NCBI GenBank assembly: GCA_018266795.1
Contig: JAFDZV010000040.1
Location: 1-39,441 of the forward strand
Reading direction: 5' to 3'
Length of the DNA: 39,441 nucleotides
Origin: Bacteroidota bacterium
GTDB taxonomy: Bacteria > Bacteroidota > Ignavibacteria > OLB7
How positions within the stretch are numbered: the first letter of the stretch is position 1; each line of letters opens with the position of its first letter. The position numbers were made by a program, and so were the translations under genes. Shown one piece after another: positions 26,441-35,065 of the stretch. Under the pieces are notes generated by a model, which saw only the letters and a list, made by a program, of their open reading frames with translations, did no database searches and had not been told where the DNA came from.

Positions 26441-28306
26441 CTATCGTCCCACCACGGAGACTACCGTGGCGTACGGAGTTGTTCCCGGTGCGGAGATGTT
26501 GACGATATACCTGCCGCTCGCCCATCCAGCCGTGTTGATCACGTGCAGCGCCGAGCCGGCCTCGTAGACCGCCGTGTTGCCGTAGACCGTGTTGCCGAGG
26601 ATGTCGCTTACCGTCACGGTCACCGGCAGGGCAACCGGCAGCTCGAACCGCACGTTCATCGGCGCGCCGGCGGTTACCGGGTTCGGATAGAAGCGTGCGG
26701 TATGCTCGTTGAGACTGATTGTGGATGGTGACTCCACACCGGCAACGCCATCGTTGGTTCCGCCGTCTCCGTGCCGCGCCATCGGAGCGAAGCAGAGCTG
26801 ATTGAAGATGTTCAGAAGGACGCGCGCCGATGCGCGGCCGCAGCCCTGCGTGAGCGGAGCGTTCACCACGTCGATACAGTGCTGGCTGAACTGCGCGGCC
26901 GCATCGCTGAAGACGATGGCGGTTTCGTTGCAGCCGCTCAGCTTGTTGGTGCGGGTCTTGATCAGATAGAGCTGTTGCGGATCGGCTCCGATCAGCGATG
27001 CGCTCTGTGTATATCCGCAGATGATATAGCCCGGGGTCTCGCTGCTGCTCGCGTTCGTGGCGATGTTGACGGACCATCCCTCATCGAAACCGTTGCCGCC
27101 GTAGGCCTCCGTGCCGGTAACGAGGCTGCATCCGCTGAACTCTGCGAGATAGACGTTGTTGCCGGTGACGGTGCCGCCGCCGAGCCCCGTGGTGCCGGTG
27201 ACGATCAGATTGCCCGGCGTCATCCCGGCAGGCGCGCCGGCCGGCACTTCACGCACGCAGCGCGCGCCGTCGATACCGTTGGCATTGTCGCCGAAGTAGC
27301 GCTCGCAGATCGGAGTTCCGCAGGGATCGCCCTGCAGCCGCATCAGGAAGCTCTCCGGGCCGGCATTCGGCGCCGGGCGCGAGTCGCTGTATCCAACCAC
27401 GGCAAGCGTCCCCGCGGACGCACCCACGCGGAGCTGGCGGACGGAGCGAGCCTCCTCGTTCCTCCCCGCACCGAACACCGCGATGTTCTGAGGCGCCGCA
27501 CCGTCCAGACCGTTCTGGCCGCTGACGCGCGCCACCAGCGCATCGTAGTTGCCGGCACCGGTGGTATTGGTTGCGCCGACCGCAACGATGTCCGGGGCCA
27601 CGTTCGGCGGAGAGTTGAGCGGCGCCTCCGCAACGCCGAGGAAATACTCGTCCACGCTCGCCGTGCCGCCGTACTGACGGCCCCAGATGATGCCGAGCCC
27701 GGACGTGACGCGCACGATGTAGCCGTCGCGGCCGGTGCCCGACGCATTCGTTGTGGAGCCGACGGCGATCAGATCGCCGGCATGCGTGGTGACGTTGTCC
27801 CCACCGGTTGCCTCCACGATATCGTAGAACACCTCGTCGCGGCCGGAGCCGTACGTAAATGCCACGGCTGCGCCCGTTGTGATATCCACGCGCATGATGA
27901 AGCCGTCGCGCGAGACGACGCACGATCCACCAAGGTTCTGCGTTACGCCGCACACGTAGATCACGTTCGGGTTCAGCGCGCTGAGAACCACGCTGGTTGC
28001 CGAATCGTTGCCGCCGATGTTGTACGTCCCGGACCACAGGTTCGTGCCGTTCGGATTCGTTCGCACGATATAGATATCGGACGTGCTGCACGCTCCGGTC
28101 GGCGCGATGAACGTCTCTCCAACGGCGATGTATCCGCCGCCCGGCAACTGCAGCACGCCTCCGCGTCCCGCCTCACGGCATGAACTGGAGCCGTGCACAT
28201 CCTGGAACGCCTGCCCGTGCAACTCCCCGGCCGCAGCCGCGAAGCCAATGGTTACCGCCAGCAGAAGCACGGTTCTGTGTGCGATGCGATGCATGCCTGC
28301 ATACAT
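26441..28306 (-). CDS. Secreted beta-rich repeat protein with T9SS type A-like sorting domain
   Basis: The 621-residue product starts at the ATG at 28304-28306, preceded by GGAGAGGAAAG. A signal peptide covers ~1-32 (TVLLLAVTIGFAAAAGELHG). The body repeats a ~55-60 residue beta module with the pattern 'GDLIAVGxTxxxGxGxxDxYIVRV' (GDLIAVGSTTNASGTGRDGYIVRV; DIVAVGATNTTGAGNYDALVARV; YIICGYTQSASLIGADPQQLYLIKT). This resembles the beta-propeller-like repeats of many secreted Bacteroidetes proteins. The last ~85 residues are a canonical sorting domain (ARFYPNPVTAGAPMNVRFEL ... GWASGRYIVNI). It is probably cell-surface attached or released. It has its own terminator. Upstream lies a long non-coding region with two repeat elements. 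Confidence 0.88.
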   Translation of the reverse strand: MYAGMHRIAHRTVLLLAVTIGFAAAAGELHGQAFQDVHGSSSCREAGRGGVLQLPGGGYIAVGETFIAPTGACSTSDIYIVRTNPNGTNLWSGTYNIGGNDSATSVVLSALNPNVIYVCGVTQNLGGSCVVSRDGFIMRVDITTGAAVAFTYGSGRDEVFYDIVEATGGDNVTTHAGDLIAVGSTTNASGTGRDGYIVRVTSGLGIIWGRQYGGTASVDEYFLGVAEAPLNSPPNVAPDIVAVGATNTTGAGNYDALVARVSGQNGLDGAAPQNIAVFGAGRNEEARSVRQLRVGASAGTLAVVGYSDSRPAPNAGPESFLMRLQGDPCGTPICERYFGDNANGIDGARCVREVPAGAPAGMTPGNLIVTGTTGLGGGTVTGNNVYLAEFSGCSLVTGTEAYGGNGFDEGWSVNIATNASSSETPGYIICGYTQSASLIGADPQQLYLIKTRTNKLSGCNETAIVFSDAAAQFSQHCIDVVNAPLTQGCGRASARVLLNIFNQLCFAPMARHGDGGTNDGVAGVESPSTISLNEHTARFYPNPVTAGAPMNVRFELPVALPVTVTVSDILGNTVYGNTAVYEAGSALHVINTAGWASGRYIVNISAPGTTPYATVVSVVGR

Positions 28307-28572
28307 GTTCTTTCCTCTCCTGAATTGCAATGAGTATGATCCGGTCAATGCACGGCCAACGCGATGCATGCAGACGGGGAACGACAGAATTTTCCCGTTG
28401 CACGGCACAACGCATGGCGATGCCTCGCCGTCGTTATGGTTTGTTGATCCGAGTGTTTATGAACCAGGTTGTGGTTCCAGCAACATCACCCCCGCAGACC
28501 TCCGGCGGTTCCGCCCTTGCCGATGCACCATGCGGCACACCTGCGTTCAACGAGTTCGCCAATCGATCCGAA

Positions 28573-28708
28573 TGGCCGTGCTCCGACAAGTGGTTTGTGA
28601 GCCGGTCGCACGAACCCGCGTAGCGGCGCGGCGTCGAGCGGGTGCACACGGCCGGCTGCGCTCGGACAAAGCGATCCGGCACAAACAAGATTGTCGGACA
28701 AAGCCTGG
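28573..28708. mobile_element. MITE-like element, diverged copy
   Basis: This 136-base segment is clearly related to 34075-34239. Both contain CAAGTG/TAAGTG, then GTGAGCCGGTCGC, a central ACGAACC...GAG.G.GTGCA block, then GCGATCCGG and ACAAACAAGAT/CCAAACAAGAT and end in A[AG]AGCCTGG. The ends here form an imperfect inverted repeat (TCCGACAA / TTGTCGGA plus flanking bases). It has no coding capacity. Confidence 0.65.
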
Positions 28709-28879
28709 CATTTCAACGGACGTGGGGGCATGGCACTGGCGCTGGGGACGCCACGCGTAACAAGCAACGCTGCAAGGGGTTATGTTCATCCTCACAATGT
28801 TGATGTTCGTTGTACAATGTACAGTGCAGCGCTTACACTTGGCCGCCCGGCACTTGCAGTCGTGCCGGAGTGTGCTTAC

Positions 28880-29003
28880 AGTTGGTGGTCAGTGGTCAGT
28901 GGTCAGTGGTCAGTGGTCAGTGGTCAGTGGTCAGTGGTCAGTGGAAAATGCATCAGCGACTGACTACGAACTACTGACAACTGACCATCAACAACCGACT
29001 ACT
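28880..29003. repeat. Heptad array 5 (perfect arm plus diverged arm)
   Basis: Arm A (28880-28942) is AGTTGGT followed by eight perfect GGTCAGT units. A 16-base spacer containing ATGCAT follows. Arm B (28959-29003) is in the opposite orientation: ACTGACT, ACGAACT, ACTGACA, ACTGACC, ATCAACA, ACCGACT and a partial unit. The arms can pair over about 45 bases. The array ends 114 bases before the start codon of the second regulator. Confidence 0.93.
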
Positions 29004-29117
29004 CTCTTTTATCATGGACGTTCGCCCGTAAAGCCGGATATTCGATTCGGGATCCGCACTGCGCCGCCAATCCGGAACGCACGACGAGAATCAGGCGAGC
29101 ATCGAATCAATTGTCGC

Positions 29118-32100
29118 ATGGAAACGCTACGCGCCGTTACACAGAACGCCGCTCTGCCGTTTATGGGCAGGGACTCGGAGTTGCAGAACCTGGTGGACCT
29201 GTGGCGAGCCACGGATGATGCGCCGGGCATGCTTGCTCTGTTGCTGAGCGGAGAGGCGGGGATCGGCAAGAGCCGGCTGATGGAGGAGCTCGCCCGGCGT
29301 GTTTCGCTGCTGCGCGGCTCCGTGATACAGGTGAAGCTCTATCCGGAGTCATCCACATCGCTCGTGGAGCCGTTCGTTCATGCGCTCTGGCAGCTCTCGC
29401 TCAACCTCCCTGCCGCGCGCATCGCGGATGACCGGACCATCGACGCCGTGGCGCATGCAATCGGTCGCGTTGCGCGTGTCCGTCGCACACTCGTGGTGAT
29501 CGAGGACGTGCACCTGCTCGCGGCGGAGAACAGGGCGGATACGCAGCGGCTGCTCTCACGGCTGGTGGAGGAACAGATCCTCTGCATCCTCACGGCACGG
29601 CCGGTGGAGCTTCAGATTGCGCCGGTTGTGGATGATGTGATCACGCATCGCATGACGCTGCGTGGCCTGACCGCGGAACAGATCCACGCGATGATCGCGA
29701 ACATGGGGCACATCACCAGCCCTGCGCTTGCGCGGGAACTGCACGCGGTTACCACGGGCAATCCGCTTGCGCTTCGTTCGGCGCTCCGCAGCGCTCTCCG
29801 CTTCGGCTTGTTCGATGCCGCCGAAGCAGGCGACAACCCGGGCGGCGATGTTGCGATCGAGCAGATGATCGGTCCCGCGATGAAGATCCTTTCCGAGGGA
29901 ATGATCGCGCACCTGCTTCCCGAGGAACGCATCGCCGCGGAACGGCTGGCAGTGCTCGGAGAGGTGTTCGCCCACGAGACGGCCGCGGCAATCGTGGACG
30001 AGGCGGATCTGCTTCGCCTGATCACCAAGGGAATCATCGCACATACCGACACTCCGGTTGCGGCACTCGGACGGATTCGCAGCACGGACCCGCTCCTCGC
30101 CTATACTCACACGCTCCTGCATCACTACTTCATCGACCGCGCCGATGTGGATGCGGATCTTCTGGTACGCGTGATCGGCACGGGGCTCCCGCTCTACTCC
30201 ACCCAGCCGTTTCTACTCCTGGAGGAAAGCCGCGCCGATCTCGGTCCCGTCAACGAACTGATCGTTGATGCGATCGAGAGAGCGGTGGACATCGCGAACC
30301 TGCTGGACGCAACCGCGGACTGGCGCAAGGCCCAGCGCATCGCGGCCTGCGCCGCGCGCATTCTGCGCGTTCCGGCTTCAACGGCCGGCGATCCCGGGGA
30401 GCGAGCGCTCCGCATCAAGGTGCTCGGCTGCCAGCTCCGGCTTCAACGCCGCAACGTGTTCACCGAGCTGTTCAGCCGTCAGTTGAACGAGCTACTGGAG
30501 CTGACGGCGAACCCGGCAACGCCTGTGGAGGGAGCGGACAGAATTCACGCGCTGGCGTTCGTCTACCGGCAGCGCGATCCGGCACGAGGTGAAAGCGCGA
30601 TGTCGCCCGAGACATGGGACGAGGTGCAACATATCGTGGAGCGATGGAGCGACGTTCGCTACCACACGAGCCACGTGCTCTATCTGCGCGATGTCGCATA
30701 CATCGCCGAGGGGCTGTCCGACGTTCGTACGCTGCGCCTGGTGGAGAATCGATGGAAGGAGATCAGGGAAGGGGTGCTGTTGGACGACGAGCGGCGGCAG
30801 ATCATTCTGAACGACATGGCAGGCTGCATGCTGCAGTTGTTCGAGACGCCGGAGGAGGTTGCCCAGCGGCACCGTGCGGTCAATGCACTGATCGCGGAAG
30901 AGGATCGCATCACATCCGGCACTCGGATGCACATCGTGAACTTCATGGCGGAGATCGGGCGGCTGAACGAGATTCGCGAGCAGACGCTGGTGGCCGCCCG
31001 TAAGCTGGAGGAGATGGGGCTTCCCGGTATGGCAACCAATTGCCGGTTGCTGTACCTGATTGGCGACGTTGCCGCCGGCGCCGAAATGAACGAAGTCCGC
31101 GCGGCACTGGAGGCGCTTATCCAGCACAGCCCCGAGCACCTGCGCCAGGTGTTCCGTTCCAACTGCGACGATGAGCTGGCGCTTGCCGCGTTGCTGCGCG
31201 GCGAATATCGCTGGATAGGCGAGCACCGCGTGCGCATGCCGGACACTCCGTTCTCCGCGGGAGCACGCATCGTCAACCTGTTCCTCCTTCTCGCCAACGA
31301 GGAACCCGCGGAGCGTATTCTCGCAATGGCCGGGAACCTGGAGAAGGACGGCTTTGCCGAAGATGATGTCACGACCTTCCTGGCCGATGTGCTGGATCCC
31401 GCGTCCACCATGGAACGGGCCGCGGCCGCGGTTCGGGAACGCTGCCTGCGCATGCGTCTGCGGATGCGCCACATGCTGGACCCGTTGATCGTTCTCCACG
31501 CCGCGAACATCGCCATGCGCGAGCGCGGATGGGACCTCGCCGCCGCCGCAACTCTGGAGATCGGCTCCATGGTGGAATCGATCGGCGCCTGGTTCATCGA
31601 ACGCGGACTGTATGCATACGTCGGACCGCTCCTGAACTACGGCGCCGGGCACGTGGATGGATCGACGCTCGAGCGATGGAGCGAGTGGTCCAGCAAACGT
31701 CCGCACGTGCAGACCGAACCGCAGGAACGGAATGCCGAATCGGTCGTGAAGCTCTCGATGTTCGGAACGATCGAGGTGAAGCCGCCGGACAGTGAGGCGG
31801 TGCGGCCGCGAGGCGCGCGCATCAGGACCCTGCTCGGCGTGCTGGTGGCCGATCGCATGTTGAAGAAGCCGCTGACACCGCGCGAGTTTCAGGCGTGGGC
31901 TGCAGGTGAGGAACGCGATCCGGATGGCGCGCGGAACACGATCAACGTAAGCGTGCATCGCCTTCGCGATCTGCTACACCATGATGCCATCGATACTCGC
32001 GGCGGCAAGCCGCAGCTGGATACCCTGCGCGTGCAGGTGGACCTGCTGGATGCACACACGGCAATGAACGCGGCGGACGAGGCGATGCGCGAGGGACTTC

Positions 32101-32414
32101 TTCCGCGTGCCAACGAATCGCTGCTGGAGGCGCTCCGCATCGCCAACGGCGAGATCCCCTTCCCCGGCCTGTACGATGAGCTGTTCGAGGGCTTGCGCGA
32201 GGAGTTCGAGACGCGCATCCGATCGCTGGTGCTGCGCCTGGCAACGCAGTTGGAACACGCAGGCGATACCAGCGGCGCGGAGGAACTTCTGCGGCATGCG
32301 CTGGAATCGATGCCGGGCGATGAGGAGATCGCGGAGCGCCTGAAGAGCATCCTGGTCCTTCTGGGGCAGCGCGCGGAGGCCAGCCGGCTCAACATGCATT
32401 GGGAGGAGGCGTAA
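29118..32414 (+). CDS. AAA_16 ATPase - winged helix - BTAD regulator (paralogue 2)
   Basis: The 1098-residue product is a full-length paralogue of the 20939-24244 protein. Shared blocks run the whole length: GEAGIGKSRLMEEL (Walker A, ~44-57), TLVVIEDVHLL (Walker B, ~124), GNPLALRSALRSALR, LGEVFAHETA, then a helical middle. The C-terminal winged helix (~877, VKLSMFGTIEV ... RDPDGARNTINVSVHRLRDL) and BTAD (~973, VDLLDAHTAMNAADEAMREG; FPGLYDELFEGLREEFETRI) follow. I chose the ATG at 29118 because it matches the paralogue's N-terminus (METLRAVTQNAALPFMGRDS). The frame is also open through heptad array 5 back to 28782. It is likely an NTP-dependent transcription factor with an unknown signal. No obvious target gene is adjacent except the divergent T9SS protein gene. 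Confidence 0.85.
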   Translation: METLRAVTQNAALPFMGRDSELQNLVDLWRATDDAPGMLALLLSGEAGIGKSRLMEELARRVSLLRGSVIQVKLYPESSTSLVEPFVHALWQLSLNLPAARIADDRTIDAVAHAIGRVARVRRTLVVIEDVHLLAAENRADTQRLLSRLVEEQILCILTARPVELQIAPVVDDVITHRMTLRGLTAEQIHAMIANMGHITSPALARELHAVTTGNPLALRSALRSALRFGLFDAAEAGDNPGGDVAIEQMIGPAMKILSEGMIAHLLPEERIAAERLAVLGEVFAHETAAAIVDEADLLRLITKGIIAHTDTPVAALGRIRSTDPLLAYTHTLLHHYFIDRADVDADLLVRVIGTGLPLYSTQPFLLLEESRADLGPVNELIVDAIERAVDIANLLDATADWRKAQRIAACAARILRVPASTAGDPGERALRIKVLGCQLRLQRRNVFTELFSRQLNELLELTANPATPVEGADRIHALAFVYRQRDPARGESAMSPETWDEVQHIVERWSDVRYHTSHVLYLRDVAYIAEGLSDVRTLRLVENRWKEIREGVLLDDERRQIILNDMAGCMLQLFETPEEVAQRHRAVNALIAEEDRITSGTRMHIVNFMAEIGRLNEIREQTLVAARKLEEMGLPGMATNCRLLYLIGDVAAGAEMNEVRAALEALIQHSPEHLRQVFRSNCDDELALAALLRGEYRWIGEHRVRMPDTPFSAGARIVNLFLLLANEEPAERILAMAGNLEKDGFAEDDVTTFLADVLDPASTMERAAAAVRERCLRMRLRMRHMLDPLIVLHAANIAMRERGWDLAAAATLEIGSMVESIGAWFIERGLYAYVGPLLNYGAGHVDGSTLERWSEWSSKRPHVQTEPQERNAESVVKLSMFGTIEVKPPDSEAVRPRGARIRTLLGVLVADRMLKKPLTPREFQAWAAGEERDPDGARNTINVSVHRLRDLLHHDAIDTRGGKPQLDTLRVQVDLLDAHTAMNAADEAMREGLLPRANESLLEALRIANGEIPFPGLYDELFEGLREEFETRIRSLVLRLATQLEHAGDTSGAEELLRHALESMPGDEEIAERLKSILVLLGQRAEASRLNMHWEEA

Positions 32415-32495
32415 CCCTCCGGCGCACGGAAGGCTCGCCTCGAGTCCGGAGAGGGCCCTGCTCCGCATCGGGAATCGGCACGCAGCGCCGCGGGC

Positions 32496-33935
32496 CTACA
32501 ACGATGTCAGGAATGCGATCAGCGCCTCGCGATCGTCGCGGCGCAGGCGCTTGTAGAGATCGCGTGCCCCGGCCCCTTCGCCGCCATGCCAGAGAATTGC
32601 CTCCTCCAGATTTCGCGCGCGGCCGTCGTGCAGAAACCGCGTGTGTCCGCTCACCACGGCCGTGAGGCCGATCCCCCAGAGCGGCGGCGTGCGCCACTCG
32701 GCGCCGCCGGCCAGGCCGTCCGGACGGTTGTCGGAAAGCTCGGCTCCCATGTCGTGCAGAAGGAGGTCGGTGTACGGGAAGATCGTCTGGTACGTCAGCT
32801 CCGGCATTCCATCAACAACGCCGGTCGTGAACCTGGGCACATGACAGCCCGCACAGCCGATGGCATTGAAGATCCCCTTTCCGCGCAGCACCGTACGATC
32901 GTTGCACCCGCGTCGTGCCGGCACGGCAGCCAGCCGCGTGTAGAACGCGACGCTTCGCAACTCCGCGTCGGTGATCTCCGGCATGGCATCCTTCGCCGTG
33001 CAGCTATCCGCACCATCGCTCGCACGGTGCGATGGCATTATTCCGATGTCGAACTGAAAGGCGTTCGCAACCTGCTGTTCCACTGTCGGCTGATTGGCCT
33101 TCCATCCAAAACGCCCAAGCATCGTCTGCCCGGTGCGTTCATCGATCACATAGTTCGGGCGGCCGGAGATGCCGTCGCGATCGCGGTCATCGGGATCGGC
33201 ATGTGCGAGAACCGACTCTGCAGGAATCGCATCCAGCAGCCCGATGCCGGCAATGAGCTGCGCAACCCGGGGCGAGTACATCGCCCGCTCCCCGATCGGC
33301 CCGTACGACATGTGGTTGAACGTATACACCGGCTTCGTCAACGTGTACGCCGTGCCGTCCGCGAATTCGCCGCTCGTCTCGGTGTACGACACACACACCG
33401 TACCTTCACCAGCCTCCCCGTCCGTATGGTAATAGCTGAGCTGGCGGCCGTACACCGGGTGAGGCACCGGCCCGCGCTCCGTCAGCAGGCTCAAACGAAA
33501 CACCATCGTCTCGGGAATCTCATCCACAGTCGCCGGAGGGTGCCCACGCCCGTCGCGGACGTGGCATCCGGCGCACGATACTGCGTTGTAGAATGGCCCG
33601 AGCGGCGTCGCAACAGGCCTGCCGCCTGCAGCATCGTGCGTTGCAAGCCCCCAGTTTCTGTCGAACAGAAGTTTGCCCGAACGAAAGATCGGCCAGCGCG
33701 TATCGAACTGCGCCAGGTTCATCGGCACCCGGCCGAACGCATGGCGGCTCTCGTTGGCAACCGTCCCATCGCCTCCCCCGTTCTGCTCCCCCGCTTCCAT
33801 CCACGCCGATGCACTGCCCGCCGGCAGTGTCAGCAGTCGTGCGTTACCGGCCGAGCGCCGTGCCGAATAGAGCGCAACGGTGCCGGTCAGCAGAACCACG
33901 ATGATGCCGTATGCAAAGGTCGAAGCGCGCTTCAT
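32496..33935 (-). CDS. Di-haem oxidoreductase (DHOR, 'thiol oxidoreductase' family)
   Basis: The 479-residue exported protein has an N-terminal membrane/signal segment (~8-24, YGIIVVLLTGTVALYSA) and two CxxCH c-type haem sites, both CAGCH, at 121-125 (NAVSCAGCHVRDGRGHPP) and 361-365 (NAIGCAGCHVPRF). The blocks GLLDAIP and DGISGRPNYV and the ending RTPPLWGIGLT ... FLHDGRARNLEEAILWHGGE are diagnostic of the DHOR family, which is related to bacterial di-haem peroxidases. It should act in the periplasm in electron transfer; its substrate is unknown. These genes often neighbour imelysin-like or iron-uptake genes, but none is seen here. It converges with the second regulator gene, 81 bases away. 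A MITE-like element lies 140 bases upstream. Confidence 0.92.
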   Translation of the reverse strand: MKRASTFAYGIIVVLLTGTVALYSARRSAGNARLLTLPAGSASAWMEAGEQNGGGDGTVANESRHAFGRVPMNLAQFDTRWPIFRSGKLLFDRNWGLATHDAAGGRPVATPLGPFYNAVSCAGCHVRDGRGHPPATVDEIPETMVFRLSLLTERGPVPHPVYGRQLSYYHTDGEAGEGTVCVSYTETSGEFADGTAYTLTKPVYTFNHMSYGPIGERAMYSPRVAQLIAGIGLLDAIPAESVLAHADPDDRDRDGISGRPNYVIDERTGQTMLGRFGWKANQPTVEQQVANAFQFDIGIMPSHRASDGADSCTAKDAMPEITDAELRSVAFYTRLAAVPARRGCNDRTVLRGKGIFNAIGCAGCHVPRFTTGVVDGMPELTYQTIFPYTDLLLHDMGAELSDNRPDGLAGGAEWRTPPLWGIGLTAVVSGHTRFLHDGRARNLEEAILWHGGEGAGARDLYKRLRRDDREALIAFLTSL

Positions 33936-34074
33936 GATATCGCCTTTCGATTGAGGTTCATTGGTCCCCGCGTCGCGGATGAATTCTCGATGCAGTGCGA
34001 ATGCGTAATGCGATCCCGGAAGCGGAGCCGGCGAACGATTGCCGCGGGCTCCGCCGCCGAGAGAGTGGTCACGT

Positions 34075-34238
34075 CAGGCTCTGTCTGATAAGTGTCCTGT
34101 GAGCCGGTCGCGAGCCATCGGTGCTCGTGTCAAGGCGTACGAACCAGGCGCAGCGACGCTACGCCGAGTGAGTGCAACGTGGCCACGGGCACCCAGGCGC
34201 CGCGATCCGGCCCAAACAAGATCCTCAGACAGAGCCTG
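34075..34238. mobile_element. MITE-like element with perfect 14-bp terminal inverted repeats
   Basis: CAGGCTCTGTCTGA (34075-34088) and TCAGACAGAGCCTG (34225-34238) are exact inverted copies bounding a 164-base non-coding segment. The segment also has an inner GCCGGTCGC / GCGATCCGGC partial inverted pair. A diverged relative lies at 28573-28708. No transposase gene is present and no clear target duplication is seen, so mobility is inferred from the ends and copy number only. Confidence 0.75.
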
Positions 34239-34264
34239 GTTCAATGTGACATCCGGATGGTCCG

Positions 34265-35065
34265 TCATCGGCTGGTCGATTCCTTCGTGATGACATAGCT
34301 GTCGGCAGTCCCCTGCTCGTTCACACTCTGGAAATAGTTGTATGCGTAGTGTCCCAGCTGCGAATGCTCGGTGATGTCGATCTGGTCGCCGGTCACCACG
34401 TGCCCACCGGGCGTATGAACGGGCATGCCGTTCTCGAAGATGAGCTGCCACTTGCAGATGTTGTAGAACTTCAACAACCATGGCGGAGCCATGAGCAGAT
34501 CCTGCAGGCTGTTGAAGATGACCATTGCGTTGGAGCCGTCCGACACGTTCTCTTCGTTGGCAACCAGCTCGCCATGGTTGTAGATGGCGATGTCGTACGA
34601 TGAAGCGTTGTTGAGCGCGCCCGTGAAGTGCGGGGTGAGGTCGAACTGCGTGGTGGCTCCCTGCTGGCTCAACGCGAGCGTACTGACGGTCTCGCCCCCG
34701 GTCACCGCTGAGAACGTGATCCGGTTATTGCCCGCTGCGTTCACATGCAGCTGCCCGTTCTGCGCCCACGCTGTTGCATCGCTGAAGCTGCTCGATGCAC
34801 CATCGCTTCCATCGTCGGAAGTCATGTTGGAGACGGTGACATTGTCGGCGCCAAGCTTGACGTCGCCCTTGCCGAGCCCACAGATGGTGCTCCCGGAGAA
34901 GTCCACGCAGTTATCGGCGAGCACGTGCCCTCCCTTCCCGCCACCCGATACCGGGCCGGCCTTCGGAGAACTCGGCGTACTCTCCTGCTGGTTGCAGGCG
35001 ATGAAACCGGTAACCGAACAGCAGAGCGCCGCGCCGAGCAACAGCGCGTAGTGTTGTTTTCTCAT
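34265..35065 (-). CDS. Putative lipoprotein
   Basis: The 266-residue product starts at the ATG at 35063-35065 and has a lipoprotein signal: MRKQHYALLLGAALCCSVTG followed by FIAC, with Cys24 as the likely lipidated residue. A Ser/Pro/Gly-rich tether follows (NQQESTPSSPKAGPVSGGGK). The remainder is beta-rich with Asn/Thr/Gly repeats (ADNVTVSNMTSDDGSDGASS; GQLHVNAAGNNRITFSAVTG), then a more globular C-terminal half with Trp/Tyr (WLLKFYNICKWQLIFENGMP). I do not recognise a family. The frame upstream to 35677 runs across non-coding DNA. It stands upstream of the di-haem oxidoreductase on the same strand, separated by 329 bases that contain the MITE-like element. Confidence 0.7.
   Translation of the reverse strand: MRKQHYALLLGAALCCSVTGFIACNQQESTPSSPKAGPVSGGGKGGHVLADNCVDFSGSTICGLGKGDVKLGADNVTVSNMTSDDGSDGASSSFSDATAWAQNGQLHVNAAGNNRITFSAVTGGETVSTLALSQQGATTQFDLTPHFTGALNNASSYDIAIYNHGELVANEENVSDGSNAMVIFNSLQDLLMAPPWLLKFYNICKWQLIFENGMPVHTPGGHVVTGDQIDITEHSQLGHYAYNYFQSVNEQGTADSYVITKESTSR

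Larger units (their letters stand above)
28307..29117. other. Long divergent non-coding region carrying two repeat elements
   Basis: This 811-base stretch lies between divergent genes. It holds a diverged MITE-like copy (28573-28708) and heptad array 5 (28880-29003). The open frames here conflict with each other and have no supporting features. A + frame runs from 28782 straight through the array into the regulator gene, but I take 29118 as its start. Confidence 0.55.

Noticed and set aside
28330-28623. Short + strand gene in the long non-coding region
   Set aside because: It overlaps a MITE-like element, lacks a ribosome binding site and has no recognisable sequence features.
28880-29003. 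CRISPR array
   Set aside because: The period is 7 bp with no unique spacers and no cas genes nearby.
32586-34088. Long open frame (500 codons) antisense to the di-haem oxidoreductase gene
   Set aside because: The frame is Arg-rich with no recognisable fold, whereas the other strand has two CAGCH haem sites and full family similarity.
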